From the NCBI GenBank assembly GCA_012512995.1, contig JAAZDA010000228.1, positions 1-7,263 of the forward strand: a DNA stretch of 7,263 bases. Direction: 5' to 3'. This document shows positions 1 to 5,994 of the stretch, in pieces. A program made the position numbers and the translations under genes. The notes under the pieces are model-generated. The model saw only the letters and a list, made by a program, of their open reading frames with translations. It had not been told where the DNA came from and ran no database searches. The number at the start of each line of letters is the position of its first letter. The stretch's first letter is position 1. This DNA comes from Clostridiales bacterium (GTDB lineage: Bacteria; Bacillota; Clostridia; Lachnospirales; Lachnospiraceae).

Positions 1-818
1 AGGGATGCTGAGGGAAGCATTCCTATAGAACCTGTTATCATGCTGGCTTCATCAGACAGAATGTCACCGAACATATTCTCTGTCAATATCACGTCGAACT
101 GTTCAGGATCACGCACGAGCTGCATGGCGCAGTTGTCGACAAGCATGTTATCGAGGCTTACTTCCGGATATTCTTCTGAGACTTCTTTTGTTATCTTTCT
201 CCAGAGTCTTGACGTATCAAGGACATTCGCCTTATCTACAGAAGTGACTTTCTTTCTGCGCTTCATCGCGACATCAAAAGCAGTTCTTGCAATGCGGCGG
301 ATCTCGTTTTCATTGTATACATCTGTATCTGTCGCAGTGAGTATACCGTTTACTTCTTCGGTGTGGCGTGCTCCGAAATACAGACCGCCTGTCAGTTCTC
401 TGACCATTATAAGATCGAACTTTCTCGGCTCGCCATTCTTCTCTGCGAGCGGGCACGACTCAGAAAGTTCACTGTAAAGGTATGCGGGACGAAGATTCGC
501 GTAAAGGCCCAGTGCCTTTCGGATCTTCAACAGACCTGCTTCGGGCCTCTTCTCAGGTGGAAGCTTATACCAGGGCGATGTTGTCGTATTTCCGCCGATG
601 GATCCCTGAAGGACAGCATCACACTTTCTGGCGGTATCAATTGCCTCATCCGTGAGTGGTACACCATATTTATCTATAGAGCAACCGCCCATAAGAACAT
701 CCTGGTAAACAGCGCTGTTCCCTGATCCGGCAAGTACAGTGTCGAGGACTTTTGAGGCCTCTGCAACTATCTCCGGACCTATACCGTCACCACTTATTCT
801 ACAGATCTTAATAGTCAT
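1..818 (-). CDS. leuB: 3-isopropylmalate dehydrogenase, 3' end cut by window edge
   Basis: LeuB oxidises and decarboxylates 3-isopropylmalate to 2-oxoisocaproate with NAD+, the third step of leucine synthesis, in the cytoplasm. I translated 272 residues; the family is usually about 355, so roughly 80-90 C-terminal residues lie outside the window. The N-terminus reads MTIKICRISGDGIGPE. Visible family features are RPEAGLL (91-97), the substrate arginines R100, R110 (ANLRP) and R140 (MVRELTGG), Y147, K196 in SVDKANVLDTSRLW, D228 (LVDN), and D252 and D256 in GDILSDEAS, the metal and substrate aspartates. The fragment ends in GSIGMLPSAS, as expected for LeuB. The SVDKANVL and GSIGMLPS signatures favour LeuB over isocitrate or tartrate dehydrogenase. 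The ATG has an AAAGGA ribosome site about 6 nt upstream. The start lies only 30 nt downstream of the yajC terminator, and I see no clear promoter of its own. Confidence 0.95.
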   Translation of the reverse strand, partial: MTIKICRISGDGIGPEIVAEASKVLDTVLAGSGNSAVYQDVLMGGCSIDKYGVPLTDEAIDTARKCDAVLQGSIGGNTTTSPWYKLPPEKRPEAGLLKIRKALGLYANLRPAYLYSELSESCPLAEKNGEPRKFDLIMVRELTGGLYFGARHTEEVNGILTATDTDVYNENEIRRIARTAFDVAMKRRKKVTSVDKANVLDTSRLWRKITKEVSEEYPEVSLDNMLVDNCAMQLVRDPEQFDVILTENMFGDILSDEASMITGSIGMLPSAS

Positions 819-848
819 ATGATTTCCTTTCGATGCTCTTATGTTTTT

Positions 849-873
849 AAAAAGGGAGGCTTTTCAGCCTCCC
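849..873 (-). terminator. Rho-independent terminator after yajC
   Basis: On the minus strand an 8-bp perfect stem (GGGAGGCT / AGCCTCCC) closes a GAAA tetraloop and is followed at once by five T, then five A. It starts 22 nt after the yajC stop codon, so it most likely ends the lactonase-aroC-tgt-yajC transcripts. On the plus strand the hairpin is not followed by a T run, so it acts in one direction only. The U tract is short, so some read-through into leuB is possible. Confidence 0.88.
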
Positions 874-895
874 TGATATTCAGGATCTTCGGATA

Positions 896-1279
896 CTATT
901 TTTTGACCTTATCCTTCTTGTCTTCAACGGCAGGTGTGTCAGCGGCCTTTACTGCATCCTCAGGCTTCTCAATCTGAACGATGGCAGCTTTCTGCATGGG
1001 AATGCGGCAATTCTTGTTGCTGCCGAATTCCACAATAACTGTATCATCATTGATGTCGATAACCTGACCATAAAAACCCGAACTTGTAAGTACGCTGTCA
1101 CCGATCTCAAGGCTTGACAGAAGCGCATCTTTCTGTTTCTGTTCCTTTTTCTGAGGACGGATAAGGAAGAAATAGAAGAAAGCGACAATAATGACGATAT
1201 AGATGATAGAGATCATCCCCATACTTCCGCTTCCGGAAGATGTAGAAGATGAAGCAGTAAGCATTAGTCCTAAATTCAT
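896..1279 (-). CDS. yajC: Sec translocase accessory subunit YajC
   Basis: YajC is a small single-span membrane protein that associates with SecDF and SecYEG; it is accessory rather than essential for export in organisms studied. The 127 residues fit the family. A short Ser/Gly-rich N-terminus (about 9-20) precedes one hydrophobic helix at about 22-40, followed directly by the hallmark RPQKKEQK (41-48). A small cytoplasmic domain, IGDSVLTSSGFYGQV (59-73) and a following VIVEF strand, matches the usual G-D-x-V-x-T-x-G-G-x-x-G-x-V pattern, with Ser in place of the first Gly of the pair. The tail (about 104-127) is charged, Lys/Asp/Glu-rich and probably disordered. The ATG at 1279 has an AGG about 9 nt upstream. 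It lies 91 nt after tgt on the same strand, and a terminator follows 22 nt after its stop. secD and secF are not in this window. Confidence 0.93.
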   Translation of the reverse strand: MNLGLMLTASSSTSSGSGSMGMISIIYIVIIVAFFYFFLIRPQKKEQKQKDALLSSLEIGDSVLTSSGFYGQVIDINDDTVIVEFGSNKNCRIPMQKAAIVQIEKPEDAVKAADTPAVEDKKDKVKK

Positions 1280-1331
1280 AATGTGTTACCTGACCTTTCA
1301 TATGTTATGTTAATTTTTTGTCGATGCCAAT

Positions 1332-1361
1332 ATAATACAACAACCATGCGGTTGTTTACAA
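1332..1361 (-). promoter_or_regulatory. Inverted repeat with weak promoter-like hexamers between tgt and yajC
   Basis: A 7-bp perfect inverted repeat (AACAACC at 1339-1345, GGTTGTT at 1350-1356) with a 4-nt loop sits in the tgt-yajC gap. On the minus strand it is followed by an A/T-rich stretch rather than a T run, so it is a poor terminator. TTGTAA (1361-1356) and TATTAT (1337-1332) lie 18 nt apart on either side and could be -35 and -10 boxes for yajC, with the repeat filling the spacer as an operator would. It could equally be an RNA hairpin that processes or stabilises the operon transcript. Both readings are inference. Confidence 0.25.
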
Positions 1362-1370
1362 GAACAAGTT

Positions 1371-2522
1371 CTATGTTGCATCGTAATCAGCATCTCTTAG
1401 TTCTTTGAGTTTGTTTTTCCTGAATTCGGCAAAACATCCTCTGTCGAGGGCTTCTCTTATCTGTCGCATGAGATCATTGTAGAAATAAAGATTGTGCATC
1501 ACGCAGAACCTCAATCCAAGAGCCTCGTCCGCCTTTAGAAGATGCCGGATATAGCCTCTTGAATACCCTTCCCTGCAGACAGGACATCCGCAGCCTTCTT
1601 CAATCGGTCTTGTATCAGTCTCGTACTTTGCATTCCTTATATGAAGTGTTCCGTGATTGGTATAAAGATTTCCGTGGCGTCCGTTCCTGCTCGGATACAC
1701 ACAATCGAAGAAATCTATGCCTCTGTACACACCCTCAATTATGTTCTCAGGTGTGCCTACACCCATAAGATATGTGGGTTTGTTCTGCGGAAGGAAAGGC
1801 GTTGTGTCCTCAATTACAGAGTACATTTCCTCCGCACTCTCACCAACAGCAAGTCCTCCGATAGCGTAACCGTCGAGGTCCAGATCAGCTATTTCTTTGG
1901 CCTGCTCAATTCTTATATCATGGAATATGGCGCCCTGATTGATGCCAAAAAGCAGCTGATCCTTATTTATTGTCCCTTCAAGACCATTCAGGCGCTTCAT
2001 TTCTTCCTTGCATCGGATCAGCCATCTTGTGGTGCGCGCGACAGACTTTTCGACATATTCGCGTTCCGAAAGAGCGTTAGGGCACTCATCGAAAGCCATA
2101 GCAATGGTAGACCCGAGATTGGACTGGATCTGCATGCTCTGTTCAGGCCCGATAAAAAGCTTTCTTCCGTCAATATGAGAATTGAAATAGACGCCCTCTT
2201 CCTTGATCTTGCGAAGATCCGCCAGAGAAAACACCTGAAATCCGCCGGAGTCAGTGAGAATGGGATGGCTCCAGTGAGGCATTTTGTGAAGACCGCCCAG
2301 TTTATTAACTACTTCATCTCCGGGACGGACATGAAGGTGATATGTATTGCATAACATTACCTGGGTCTTTATCGATTCAAGGTCGCGAGCCGAGAGGCCG
2401 CCCTTAATTGCCGCACATGTGGCGACATTCATGAAAACAGGAGTTTCGATAACGCCGTGCACTGTTGTAAATCTGCCGCGGTTTGCCTGTCCTTCCGTCT
2501 TTATCAGTTCATATTCAGCCAT
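1371..2522 (-). CDS. tgt: tRNA-guanine transglycosylase (queuosine pathway)
   Basis: Tgt swaps guanine-34 of tRNAs with GUN anticodons for preQ1 (or queuine in some lineages), a cytoplasmic step in queuosine formation. The 383 residues form a full-length TIM-barrel enzyme. Visible are DSGGFQVFS with catalytic D91, FDEC (144-147) in the base pocket, GGLAVGE (222-228), the nucleophile D273 in FDCVYPSRN, and the zinc site C311, C313, C316 and H343. Cys147 and Val226 match the residues linked to preQ1 preference in the Zymomonas enzyme (Cys158 and Val233). The stretch MNVATCAAIKGGLS (31-44) differs from the enterobacterial type but resembles Lachnospiraceae enzymes. The ATG at 2522 has GAGG about 5 nt upstream. 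It starts 20 nt after aroC ends and precedes yajC, a common neighbour of tgt. No queC, queD, queE, queF, queA or queG gene is in the window. Confidence 0.96.
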   Translation of the reverse strand: MAEYELIKTEGQANRGRFTTVHGVIETPVFMNVATCAAIKGGLSARDLESIKTQVMLCNTYHLHVRPGDEVVNKLGGLHKMPHWSHPILTDSGGFQVFSLADLRKIKEEGVYFNSHIDGRKLFIGPEQSMQIQSNLGSTIAMAFDECPNALSEREYVEKSVARTTRWLIRCKEEMKRLNGLEGTINKDQLLFGINQGAIFHDIRIEQAKEIADLDLDGYAIGGLAVGESAEEMYSVIEDTTPFLPQNKPTYLMGVGTPENIIEGVYRGIDFFDCVYPSRNGRHGNLYTNHGTLHIRNAKYETDTRPIEEGCGCPVCREGYSRGYIRHLLKADEALGLRFCVMHNLYFYNDLMRQIREALDRGCFAEFRKNKLKELRDADYDAT

Positions 2523-2542
2523 TGGAACCTCATATCCTAATT

Positions 2543-3652
2543 TTATAGTATTTTTTTGTAGAACTTAAGAATGTTGTCCGATTTTGCGCTCATGCCAGTC
2601 ATCATTGAGTCAAGTATTGTCAGCGCGCACATGCATTCGACAACAACCACAGCTCTGGGAACTATGACAGGGTCATGTCTGCCCTTTATGGTCAGCTTCC
2701 TCTCCTGCCAGACCTCATCGACGGTATCCTGCTCCTGAAAGATTGACGGAGTCGGTTTTATTGAGCATCCGATAACTATGTCGTTTCCGTCTGAAATACC
2801 TCCGAGTATTCCGCCGCAGTGATTTGTCTTTGTGGTGACAACGCCGTCTTCATTGATCATAAAAGGATCATTATTTACAGAGCCTTTTGCGGTCTCGACA
2901 AGACTTCCGTCTCCGATGGAAACGTCTTTGACCGCACCGATCGACATAAGTGCCATAGCGAGCCTTGCATCAAGCTTGTCGAAGACCGGATCGCCGATCC
3001 CTGCCGGGAGACCTTTGATCACGCATTCTATGGATCCGCCGGTAGAATCCTTCTCTGCCATACATTTGCTTATGAATTCGACTGCCTGTTTATCGGCATT
3101 CGCGTCAGGCATCGCTGTCTGCGTAGTATAAATGAGCTGCCTGTCAAAACAAGCGCGGTCGATCTGTATCGGACCTATCGAGCGCGTATACGCCACTATA
3201 TCCACGCCCATGATGCCGAGAAATTTCTGTGCGATCGCGCCTGCAGCAACTCTCGCAGCAGTCTCACGTCCAGATGACCTGCCGCCTCCTCTGTAATCGC
3301 GAATGCCATATTTCTCATAGAAGCCGAAATCAGCGTGCCCCGGTCTGAAGCATTCCTTCAGGTCATCATAATCAGATGAGTGAGCCGAAGTGTTGCGGAT
3401 AAGAAGTGAAATAGGAGTGCCCGTTGTTTTGCCGTCGAAGATGCCGGACAGGATCTCGACCTTATCGTCTTCTTTTCTGGGTGTTGATATACTGCTGCGC
3501 CCGGGTCTTCTTCTGTCAAGGAACTTCTGTATATCCTGTTCGCAGAGTTCCATGCCTGCAGGAAAACCGTCAAGAACAGCTCCGACAGCGGGGCCATGGG
3601 ATTCACCCCAGGTAGTTACATTCAATATTCTGCCAAATGAAGAACCTGCCAT
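2543..3652 (-). CDS. aroC: Chorismate synthase
   Basis: AroC converts 5-enolpyruvylshikimate 3-phosphate to chorismate by a trans-1,4 elimination that needs reduced FMN. This is the last common step to the aromatic amino acids and folate. The 369 residues are full length. Family signatures run in order: GESHG with H19 (16-20), the RRRPGRSS region (47-54), RPGHAD with H106 (103-108), RGGGRSSGRETAARVAAGA (121-139), SIGAVKDVSIGDG (237-249), and GRHDPVIVPRA (324-334). I placed the start at the ATG at 3652, because GGAGG ends 5 nt upstream and the protein then begins MAGSSFGRIL, as is usual. An in-frame TTG at 3664 would use part of that ribosome site as codons. It lies 17 nt after the lactonase stop and 20 nt before tgt, indicating cotranscription. 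No FMN reductase partner is visible, as is usual for bacteria. Confidence 0.97.
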   Translation of the reverse strand: MAGSSFGRILNVTTWGESHGPAVGAVLDGFPAGMELCEQDIQKFLDRRRPGRSSISTPRKEDDKVEILSGIFDGKTTGTPISLLIRNTSAHSSDYDDLKECFRPGHADFGFYEKYGIRDYRGGGRSSGRETAARVAAGAIAQKFLGIMGVDIVAYTRSIGPIQIDRACFDRQLIYTTQTAMPDANADKQAVEFISKCMAEKDSTGGSIECVIKGLPAGIGDPVFDKLDARLAMALMSIGAVKDVSIGDGSLVETAKGSVNNDPFMINEDGVVTTKTNHCGGILGGISDGNDIVIGCSIKPTPSIFQEQDTVDEVWQERKLTIKGRHDPVIVPRAVVVVECMCALTILDSMMTGMSAKSDNILKFYKKIL

Positions 3653-3657
3653 GTATT

Positions 3658-3662
3658 CCTCC
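3658..3662 (-). promoter_or_regulatory. aroC: Ribosome binding site that fixes the aroC start
   Basis: GGAGG on the minus strand lies 5 nt upstream of the ATG at 3652, near-ideal spacing. It rules against the in-frame TTG at 3664, whose codons 1-3 would overlap this site. Confidence 0.85.
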
Positions 3663-3669
3663 AATAATT

Positions 3670-4743
3670 CTATATCTGATCACCTGTGAGTTTGTGGAAA
3701 ATGATACAGTTCGGTTTATCGACTTTCATCTCGCGTCCGTTCATCACTATAAGACCGTCATCCATATCGACGCTGAAGAAAGTCAGCGTATTTGACTCAT
3801 GGTTAAGTGAGACAAGATGTTTGTTGTCAGGGAAGAGCGCCACATCTTTGGGATAATCTCCGCTGATCGGAAGGCATAGAACGAACTCGAGTTTCCCTGT
3901 ACTATGGTCGATCCTGTATATTATGACACTGTTATCTCCGGCGTTTGAACTGACAAGGTATTTGAAATCCTCGGAGAAGTTAAGGGCACTTGCAGCTGAA
4001 TTTATGGCATGATAGTCCTTCAGAGTTGATATGCTCTGTACCTTTTCGAACTCGGGTTCATCATCAACAAGATTATATGAATAAACATCAATAGTATTCT
4101 TGAGTTCATGTACTATGTAGGCGAATCGACCTTCCCTGGAAAACTTTATATGTCTTGGAGCAGATTCCTGTTCACTGTGTATCGTGTCGACCTGACGGAT
4201 CTTGCCATGTGTCGCATCAAAAGAGTAGATACATGTTTTGTCCATTCCAAGATCGCAGGCACACAGGAACTTATTATCTCTTGTCATCTTGACGCACTGG
4301 ACATGTGGACGGTAATTGCGCTCGGCGATGCTGCCGAGTCCCTTGTGATAGACTTCGTCCGTAATGGCTCCGACACCGCCGTCATCGCGTATCTTCAGAA
4401 CTGTTATCTTACCGTCGTGGTATCCGGATACAAAAAGCCACTTGTCCGTATAATCCGTGGAAAGGTATGACCCTCGCATTCCGTTTATCGAAGCGCGGTT
4501 TATGACCTCGAGATCTCCGCCCTTGATGATGCGGTATGACTCCACACCGAAATCAGTTATAGAATAGAGATACTTCTGATCATGCGAAATAGTAAGGTAG
4601 GAGGAATTCGTTATATCAACCTGATCCTTCTCTATAAGTCGACCATCTTTTACATCCACATCATAGATCCTTATTCCGAACGTGTCCTTTTGCTCTGTTG
4701 TATAGCTTGAAACATAAGCTACATACTTCTTCATTTCTGACAT
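3670..4743 (-). CDS. Beta-propeller lactonase-family protein (6-phosphogluconolactonase-like)
   Basis: The 357 residues belong to the seven-bladed beta-propeller lactonase family that includes bacterial 6-phosphogluconolactonase of the YbhE/Pgl type, which opens 6-phosphogluconolactone in the pentose phosphate pathway. Recurrent blade motifs are visible: SYLTISHDQKYLYSITDFGV (48-67), RPHVQC (145-150) followed by DLGMDKT (164-170), APRHIKFSREGRFAYIVHEL (195-214), NFSEDFKYLVSSNAGDNSV (255-273) and GDYPKDVALFPDNKHLVSLN (295-314). The conserved His147, Arg197 and Glu213 that I associate with the active site are present. No signal peptide or membrane segment is seen, so it is cytoplasmic. The ATG at 4743 has only a distant GGAG about 13 nt upstream; Met4 has none. 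It is first in the operon, 17 nt before aroC. Family members differ in substrate, so the specific reaction is not certain. Confidence 0.85.
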   Translation of the reverse strand: MSEMKKYVAYVSSYTTEQKDTFGIRIYDVDVKDGRLIEKDQVDITNSSYLTISHDQKYLYSITDFGVESYRIIKGGDLEVINRASINGMRGSYLSTDYTDKWLFVSGYHDGKITVLKIRDDGGVGAITDEVYHKGLGSIAERNYRPHVQCVKMTRDNKFLCACDLGMDKTCIYSFDATHGKIRQVDTIHSEQESAPRHIKFSREGRFAYIVHELKNTIDVYSYNLVDDEPEFEKVQSISTLKDYHAINSAASALNFSEDFKYLVSSNAGDNSVIIYRIDHSTGKLEFVLCLPISGDYPKDVALFPDNKHLVSLNHESNTLTFFSVDMDDGLIVMNGREMKVDKPNCIIFHKLTGDQI

Positions 4744-4782
4744 TGCGCCGCACTTTCTCCAGTTTTATATACAGCTTTACCG

Positions 4783-4810
4783 ATTACCTAATGATGCCAC
4801 GAATCGGCAA
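4783..4810 (-). promoter_or_regulatory. Weak candidate promoter for the lactonase-aroC-tgt operon
   Basis: On the minus strand TTGCCG (4810-4805) and GGTAAT (4788-4783) are 16 nt apart, each matching the vegetative -35 and -10 consensus at 4 of 6 positions. An alternative -10, TATAAA within TGTATATAAAA (around 4763-4774), is nearer the start codon but lacks a good -35. One of these is expected to drive the operon; the sequence does not decide which. Confidence 0.25.
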
Positions 4811-4849
4811 AAAAAAACAGATGCATTCTAAATGAGTTTCTATTACAAT
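4809..4849 (+). promoter_or_regulatory. Weak candidate promoter for potABC with upstream A tract
   Basis: TACAAT (4844-4849) matches the -10 consensus at 5 of 6 positions, but no good -35 stands 16-18 nt upstream. A run of nine A (4809-4817) falls where an UP element would be. A second -10-like CATAAT lies at 4873-4878; if used, transcription would start around 4885, close to the potA ATG. The 150-nt gap at 4744-4893 holds no open frame or structured RNA that I can support. Confidence 0.28.
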
Positions 4850-4893
4850 GAGTGCAATGCGTTCAGATATCGCATAATAAACAAGCATAACAT

Positions 4894-5994
4894 ATGGAGG
4901 GAAAGAGTGAGTTGGAGAATAAGGAACTGATCAGGTTGGAACACGTTTCCAAATCATTTGACGGGCAGGTCGTACTTGATGACCTGAATCTTGTGATTCA
5001 CGAGAACGAATTCGTGACACTGCTTGGTCCCAGCGGGTGCGGCAAAACTACCACACTTCGCATTATCGGCGGTTTTGAGACACCTGATAGCGGGAAAGTA
5101 ATATTTGATGGTAAAGATATCACTTCTGCAGCCCCTGACAAGAGGCCGCTCAATACTGTATTTCAGAAATATGCATTATTCACGCATATGGATGTCGCTG
5201 ATAATATTGCTTTTGGTCTTAGGATATCCGGGAAATCCAAATCATATATTGCAGACAAAATAAGTTATGCCCTGAAGCTTGTAAACCTCGAAGGTTTTGA
5301 GCATCGATCAGTCAATTCTCTGAGCGGCGGTCAGCAGCAGCGTATCGCCATGGCAAGAGCCATAGTTAATGAACCGCGGGTACTTCTCCTTGATGAGCCG
5401 CTGGGTGCGCTTGATCTTAAGCTCCGTCAGGATATGCAGTATGAACTCATACGTCTCAAGAACGAGCTCGGTATAACCTTTATATATGTAACACATGATC
5501 AGGAAGAAGCCCTCACCATGTCTGACACTATAGTCGTCATGAACCAGGGCTATATTCAGCAGACAGGCAGTCCCGAGAAAATCTACAATGAGCCTGAAAA
5601 CGCATTTGTTGCCGACTTCATCGGAGACAGTAATATAATCGATTCAATAATGGTCAGGGATAAACTCGTCTCTATTCTGGGCCATGAATTCACATGCGTT
5701 GATACTGGGTTCGGCAACAATAAGCACGTCGACGTAGTAATTCGTCCCGAGGATGTCGAACTGTCAGAAGCGCGTCCGGATACCCTCTGCGGGGAAGTCA
5801 CAGATGTGATCTTCAAGGGCGTTCATTATGAGATGTTCGTGATGGCAAATGGCTTTGAATGGCTGGTCCATTCCACAAAAATGTTCCCGGAAGGAGCCAA
5901 AGTCTCAATCGGCGTAGATCCTTTCAATATTCAGATCATGAACAAACCTGCTTCTGAGGATGAGGAGGCTGCGACGGAAAATGATCAGAACTAA
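4894..5994 (+). CDS. potA: Spermidine/putrescine ABC importer, ATP-binding subunit
   Basis: PotA is the ATPase that powers polyamine import through PotB and PotC at the inner face of the membrane. All nucleotide-binding motifs are present: Walker A GPSGCGKT (45-52), the Q-loop glutamine Q91 in VFQKYALF, signature LSGGQQQR (143-150), Walker B VLLLDE (163-168), D-loop GALD (171-174) and switch histidine H201. A C-terminal TOBE-type regulatory domain spans about 279-350 (VIRPEDVELSE, then LVHSTKMFPEGAKVSI). An acidic tail, EDEEAATEND, follows and is encoded over the potB ribosome site. The 366-residue length is typical. The start is uncertain: the ATG at 4894 has no ribosome site, while GGAGGG sits on it and lies about 10 nt before an in-frame TTG at 4912, which would give 360 residues starting LENKELIRL. 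Related importers of sugars, iron or thiamine share the ATPase, so polyamine specificity rests on the PotB/PotC types. Confidence 0.93.
   Translation: MEGKSELENKELIRLEHVSKSFDGQVVLDDLNLVIHENEFVTLLGPSGCGKTTTLRIIGGFETPDSGKVIFDGKDITSAAPDKRPLNTVFQKYALFTHMDVADNIAFGLRISGKSKSYIADKISYALKLVNLEGFEHRSVNSLSGGQQQRIAMARAIVNEPRVLLLDEPLGALDLKLRQDMQYELIRLKNELGITFIYVTHDQEEALTMSDTIVVMNQGYIQQTGSPEKIYNEPENAFVADFIGDSNIIDSIMVRDKLVSILGHEFTCVDTGFGNNKHVDVVIRPEDVELSEARPDTLCGEVTDVIFKGVHYEMFVMANGFEWLVHSTKMFPEGAKVSIGVDPFNIQIMNKPASEDEEAATENDQN
4896..4901 (+). promoter_or_regulatory. potA: Shine-Dalgarno-like GGAGGG overlapping the potA ATG
   Basis: GGAGGG begins at the last base of the ATG at 4894, so it cannot serve that codon. 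It is 10 nt upstream of the in-frame TTG at 4912. Either the true start is TTG, or the ATG is read without a ribosome site from a short leader. Confidence 0.5.
5963..5968 (+). promoter_or_regulatory. potB: Ribosome binding site for potB inside the potA end
   Basis: AGGAGG lies within the last potA codons, 12 nt upstream of the ATG at 5981. It overlaps codons 2-3 of the alternative upstream ATG at 5960, which has only GAGG directly abutting it. This favours 5981, although 12 nt is long. Confidence 0.6.

Noticed and set aside
40..725. Two plus-strand open frames (40-477 and 363-725) over the left end
   Set aside because: The minus strand of the same stretch encodes leuB continuously with all its motifs; these frames are antisense shadows.
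819..900. T-box riboswitch or leucine leader peptide ahead of leuB
   Set aside because: The space is too short, and neither a T-box core nor a run of Leu codons is present.
1641..2354. A 237-codon open frame on the plus strand, antisense to tgt
   Set aside because: It lies wholly inside tgt, has no ribosome site or recognisable domain, and its composition follows from the tgt codons read backwards.
2819..3277. A plus-strand open frame antisense to aroC
   Set aside because: It is fully covered by conserved aroC sequence and shows no independent coding signs.
4744..4893. Riboswitch or small RNA in the divergent intergenic region
   Set aside because: Only a 6-bp spaced dyad and short repeats are seen; there is no stable multi-helix structure and no terminator-like hairpin with a T run.
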